A DNA stretch of 64,000 nucleotides, taken from positions 124,001 to 188,000 of the forward strand of contig NZ_VATA01000001.1 in NCBI RefSeq assembly GCF_005870025.1. Direction: 5' to 3'. The stretch is from Poseidonocella sp. HB161398. GTDB lineage: Bacteria > Pseudomonadota > Alphaproteobacteria > Rhodobacterales > Rhodobacteraceae. A model generated the notes under the pieces. It searched no databases, was not told where the DNA came from, and worked only from the letters and a program-made list of their open reading frames with translations. Of this stretch, positions 60,626-64,000 are shown piece by piece. The position numbers and the translations under genes are program-made. The first letter of the stretch is position 1; each line of letters opens with the position of its first letter.

Positions 60626-61252
60626 TGGACGCAGGGAGCCGCTCCGGGGCGGATGCCCCGGGCGCCATGTCCGCGTCCCGCACCGTCCGGCCTGTTCGCG
60701 GCGGGCCTGGAACGTCGATGACCTGCGCTCTTCCGGAATGGGAGGCTTCTGCCGGGGCAGGCCGGGTCGCCTCCGTTCGCCTGCCGGTCCGCCGCGGCTG
60801 GCTGCGGCCGCAGGTCCGCGTCTGCTCGGGGGGGCGCACCGGCGCCTTGGGCATGGCGCCGTCCTGTCCGGCCGCGACGGGCGCGGGGGTTCTGCGTGTG
60901 CAGCCGCCGCGTCCGCGTTCCTGGCGGCGCGCCCGGCCGTGCGATCGGCCCGAGGGGCGGAGGCCACGGAGCGGGCGGAGAGGCCTTGGCGCGCCGGCCG
61001 GATGGCGACCTTGCGGAACGCCATTTGCCGGCAGGCGCTGCGCGGTCCCGCCCGATGCCGCCGCGGCCACCCGGGTCGCGGGAGGCCGCGCCAAGACGGG
61101 AGGTCCGCAACCTCCGGGACGCGGCGGTGACACGCCGATGCGGCATGACCGGTGGCGCTCCGCAGGCAGGTGCAGCCTCTGATCCGGGACAGGTCGCGCA
61201 GGTCCGCATGGCGTCGGGCGACCGCCGCCGCGCGCCTCCGGCAGCCTGGCAG
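60626..61252. other. Gene-free stretch
   Basis: No supported gene between the MITE-like element and the acs terminator. Translations are low-complexity on both strands. Confidence 0.4.
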
Positions 61253-61278
61253 GGCCCCCGGCGCAGGGCGCGGGGGCC
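61253..61278 (-). terminator. Hairpin after acs
   Basis: GGCCCCCGGCGC (61253-61264) and GCGCGGGGGCC (61268-61278) pair with one bulged G around AGG. It lies about 30 bases beyond the acs stop on the minus strand. There is no T-run. Confidence 0.5.
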
Positions 61279-61306
61279 GCCCGATGCCATGCCGCGCCTC
61301 CGGCGG

Positions 61307-63259
61307 TCAGTCGCGGTGCATCCGGTTCTCGATCAGGTCCTCCACCACCGAAGGATCGGCCAGGGTCGAGGTGTCGCCAAGCGCGCCGTAGTCGTTCTCC
61401 GCGATCTTGCGCAGGATCCGCCGCATGATCTTTCCCGACCGGGTCTTGGGAAGGCCGGGCGCCCACTGGATCAGGTCGGGTTTCGCGATCGGGCCGATCT
61501 CGTTGCGGACCCAGGCCTCCAGTTCCCTGCGGAGGGCCTCCGAGGGCGCCTGGCCGTTCATCAGGGTGACATAGGCATAGATGCCCTGGCCCTTCACGCT
61601 GTGGGGGTAGCCGACCACGGCGGCCTCGGCGACCTTGGCATGGGCGACGAGCGCCGACTCGACCTCGGCCGTGCCCATGCGGTGGCCCGAGACGTTGAGG
61701 ACGTCATCGACGCGCCCGGTGATCCAGTAGTAGCCGTCCGCGTCGCGGCGGCAGCCGTCGCCGGTGAAGTAGACCCCCTTGTAGTCCGAGAAATAGGTCT
61801 TCTCGAACCGCTCGTGATCGCCCCAGACGGTGCGCATCTGCCCGGGCCAGCTGTCGGCGATGGCCAGGACGCCCTCGCACCGGGTCTCGGCGATGACCGT
61901 GCCGTCGGCGGGATCCAGCACGACGGGCTGCACGCCGAAGAAGGGCGTGGTGGCCGATCCGGGCTTCGTGGCCGTCGCGCCGGGCAGCGGGGTGATCATG
62001 TGGCCGCCGGTCTCCGTCTGCCACCAGGTGTCGACGATGGGCAGCCGGCCCTTGCCGATCTTGTCGTGGTACCAGTCCCAGGCCGCGGGGTTGATCGGCT
62101 CGCCGACGGTGCCCAGCACCTTCAGCGCCGAGAGGTCGATGCCCTCGACGAAGGCATCGCCCTGTCCCATCAGGGCGCGGATGGCCGTGGGGGCGGTGTA
62201 GAACTGGGTCACGCCGTGCTTTTCGCAGATCTGCCAGAACCGGCTCGCGTCGGGCCAGGTGGGCACGCCTTCGAACATCAGCGTGGTGCCGCCATTGGCC
62301 AGGGGACCGTAGACGATGTAGCTGTGGCCGGTGACCCAGCCGACATCGGCCGAACACCAGAAGATGTCGCCCTCGTGGCAATCGAAGGTCAGCTGCTGGG
62401 TCATGGCGGCAAAGAGCAGGTACCCGCCCGAGCTGTGGACCACGCCCTTGGGCTTGCCGGTGGAGCCGGAGGTGTAGAGGATGAACAGCGGATCCTCGGC
62501 ATTCATCGGGCGGATGGGGCAGTCGGGGGCGACCTGCGCCATCATCGCCGTCACGTCGACGTCGCGATCCTCGATCCAGCTGGTCTGGTCGCCGGTATGC
62601 TTCACCACCAGGCAGCGGACCTTGTCCGAACAGTGCAGCAGCGCGGCGTCGGCATTGGATTTCAGCGGCGTGCGGCGTCCGCCGCGCGGCGCGGTGTCGG
62701 CGGTGACCACGACCTTGGCCTGGCAGTCGTTGATCCGGTTGGCCAGCGCATCGGGGGAGAATCCGGCGAAGACCACGGAATGGATCGCCCCGATCCGCGC
62801 GCAGGCCAGCATGGCGATTGCCGCCTCGGGGATCATCGGCATGTAGATCACCACGCGGTCGCCGCGCATCACCCCCTGGGCCAAGAGCACATTGGCCATC
62901 CGGCAGACCCGTTCGTGCAGCTCGCTGTAGGAGATGTGCCGGACCGGGTCCCCGGGGTCGTCGGGCTCGAAGATGATCGCGGTCTGGCTGCCGCGGGCGG
63001 GCAGGTGCCGGTCGATGCAGTTCTGGGCGACGTTGAGCACGCCATCCTCGAACCACTTGATCTTCACCTGGCCGAGGGTGAAATCGGTGTCCTTCACCTT
63101 GGTGAAGGGCTCGATCCAGTCCAGCCTCTTGCGCGCTTCCTCTGCCCAGAAGGCCTCGGGCGCCTCGACCGAGGCCTTGTACATCGCGGCATAGCCCGTC
63201 GCATCGACATGGGCATTGGCCGCGAAATCTTCCGCTGGCGGGTAGATCCTCTCGCTCAT
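61307..63259 (-). CDS. acs: Acetyl-CoA synthetase (AMP-forming)
   Basis: This 650-residue cytoplasmic enzyme activates acetate with ATP and CoA to acetyl-CoA. ANL-superfamily motifs: [18 protein letters not shown] (phosphate loop, about residues 256-273), [11 protein letters not shown] (W-W-Q-T-E-T), [38 protein letters not shown] (hinge aspartate and G-R-x-D-D), and [11 protein letters not shown] with the conserved catalytic lysine near residue 609. The length is normal (about 650). The ATG at 63259 follows GGGAGGAGGAA. It is divergent from exoD across about 330 bases. Acetate assimilation is the clear role. Confidence 0.96.
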   Translation of the reverse strand: MSERIYPPAEDFAANAHVDATGYAAMYKASVEAPEAFWAEEARKRLDWIEPFTKVKDTDFTLGQVKIKWFEDGVLNVAQNCIDRHLPARGSQTAIIFEPDDPGDPVRHISYSELHERVCRMANVLLAQGVMRGDRVVIYMPMIPEAAIAMLACARIGAIHSVVFAGFSPDALANRINDCQAKVVVTADTAPRGGRRTPLKSNADAALLHCSDKVRCLVVKHTGDQTSWIEDRDVDVTAMMAQVAPDCPIRPMNAEDPLFILYTSGSTGKPKGVVHSSGGYLLFAAMTQQLTFDCHEGDIFWCSADVGWVTGHSYIVYGPLANGGTTLMFEGVPTWPDASRFWQICEKHGVTQFYTAPTAIRALMGQGDAFVEGIDLSALKVLGTVGEPINPAAWDWYHDKIGKGRLPIVDTWWQTETGGHMITPLPGATATKPGSATTPFFGVQPVVLDPADGTVIAETRCEGVLAIADSWPGQMRTVWGDHERFEKTYFSDYKGVYFTGDGCRRDADGYYWITGRVDDVLNVSGHRMGTAEVESALVAHAKVAEAAVVGYPHSVKGQGIYAYVTLMNGQAPSEALRRELEAWVRNEIGPIAKPDLIQWAPGLPKTRSGKIMRRILRKIAENDYGALGDTSTLADPSVVEDLIENRMHRD

Positions 63260-63586
63260 CACGTGTTCCTCCTCCCGTGATCGCAGTGGTCCGAGCCTAG
63301 GTCTTCCGCCAGGGAGGTGGCAAGCAGGCCGCTTTTCGCCGACCGGCGGCGTTCCCGGCGGCCGGCCGCTCCGGGCACCGCGCCATTTCGGAGGGCAGGA
63401 CTGGGACCGTCCCCGGGCGGCGCCGCCTGCAGCGCGACCGGCCGGACGTGGTCCAGGAGGCAGCGGAAGAGCAGAGCGCCGGCGGCCCGGCCCGGCCCGC
63501 GGAGATGAAGTTTCCATGACGATCCGCGGAGCGGCGGAACACTGGCCGGGACCTGCGCGCTGTCTACCCGCAACAGGAGAGCGCAC
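63260..63586. promoter_or_regulatory. Divergent acs/exoD intergenic region
   Basis: This 327-bp region should contain both promoters. I see no strong -35/-10 pair, palindrome or riboswitch, and the sequence is as GC-rich as the genes. Confidence 0.4.
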
Positions 63587-64000
63587 ATGTCCCACCACCC
63601 GATCGACGGCATCATGAAGGACCTGTCCGAGCTCGCGCAGGACCGCGAGACGGTGGAGCTGGGCGCGCTCGTCGGCACGCTGGAGGCCCGCGGCTTCGGT
63701 CCGCTGCTGATGGTGCTGGCGGCGCTGATGCTGCTGCCCGTGGGCATGCTTCCGGGCTTTCCGGCCGTGATCGGCCTGCTCTTCATTCTGTGCGGCGCGC
63801 AGATGGTCCGCGGTGCGAAGGGGCTCTGGCTGCCCGAGCGGCTGAAACGGATCGAGGCGCCCGCGGACACGCTGCGCAAGAGCCTCGACAAGGCCTGGCC
63901 CGCGGTGCGGCGGCTGCGCAAGCTGATCGGCGGGCGGATGCACTGGGCGGTCTCGGGCGGGGCGGCGCGGGTCATCGCAGGGCTGCTGATCGTGATCGGC
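63587..64000 (+). CDS. ExoD-family membrane protein, 3' end beyond window edge
   Basis: 138 residues are visible; the frame is open at the window end. The N-terminal soluble part ([43 protein letters not shown]) and the following hydrophobic [29 protein letters not shown] are typical of ExoD proteins, where G-F-G-x-L-L-x-x-x-A-L-x-x-x-P-x-G-x-x-P is conserved. [21 protein letters not shown] and the start of another helix follow. ExoD was first described in rhizobial exopolysaccharide synthesis; its biochemical role is unclear. The ATG at 63587 has AGGAGAG upstream. Confidence 0.9.
   Translation, partial: MSHHPIDGIMKDLSELAQDRETVELGALVGTLEARGFGPLLMVLAALMLLPVGMLPGFPAVIGLLFILCGAQMVRGAKGLWLPERLKRIEAPADTLRKSLDKAWPAVRRLRKLIGGRMHWAVSGGAARVIAGLLIVIG

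Noticed and set aside
58898-61130. Long plus-strand frames of about 470-610 codons
   Set aside because: No domain, no start signal and low-complexity translation; frames on the opposite strand are equally long.

Overview
The window is very GC-rich DNA (about 70% by eye) that looks like an extrachromosomal replicon (plasmid or chromid) of a Rhodobacteraceae/Paracoccaceae-type alphaproteobacterium. The clearest marker is a complete repABC replication and partition cassette at 39.2-44.0 kb. Other lineage-typical parts are TRAP and polar amino-acid ABC transporters, hydantoinase A/B genes, a DUF1127 protein and IS91-, IS110- and IS256-type insertion-sequence relics. No tRNA, rRNA or CRISPR was seen.

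Layout. 0-2.5 kb: a truncated secreted protein, then a wrecked two-component system. 2.8-14.0 kb: mostly intact genes: an MFS transporter, two tiny proteins, a homocysteine-methyltransferase-like enzyme, an ECF sigma factor divergent from a 1230-residue BTAD/ATPase/TPR regulator, a GNAT enzyme, a secreted barrel protein and a di-heme peroxidase. 14.0-18.4 kb: no intact gene, but relics of an IS110 and an IS256 transposase and a 9-bp tandem repeat. 18.4-27.9 kb: one tightly overlapping operon: TRAP transporter (DctP, DctQ, DctM), membrane protein, HyuB, HyuA, DSD1-type PLP enzyme and GntR repressor, with a palindromic operator in front. 29.2-39.1 kb: an opine-catabolism-like operon: an amine dehydrogenase built from three subunits plus a fourth FAD oxidase, an ABC transporter and an argininosuccinate-lyase-like enzyme, divergent from an OccR/NocR-like LysR gene.

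39.2-44.0 kb: repA-repB-ctRNA-repC. RepC is almost twice the usual size because of a linker of roughly 430 residues. The first of two parS palindromes contains the repC stop codon. 44.0-61.3 kb: mainly decayed DNA (an IS91 transposase with its tyrosine recombinase, an OmpR-type domain, a DsbA-family gene and an alpha/beta hydrolase) with a few intact islands: fdhA, a LysR regulator, a frameshifted FAD monooxygenase and an HxlR/PRISE-reductase pair. 61.3-64.0 kb: acetyl-CoA synthetase and a truncated exoD.

Taken together, roughly 30% of the window is pseudogenic. Where ancestral motifs can be recognised, most changes look like A:T to G:C (L to P, W to R, D to G, Y to C), so the dead DNA has stayed GC-rich. 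This makes many spurious long reading frames, which are left out here. Family assignments rest on motif recognition by eye; no database search was run.
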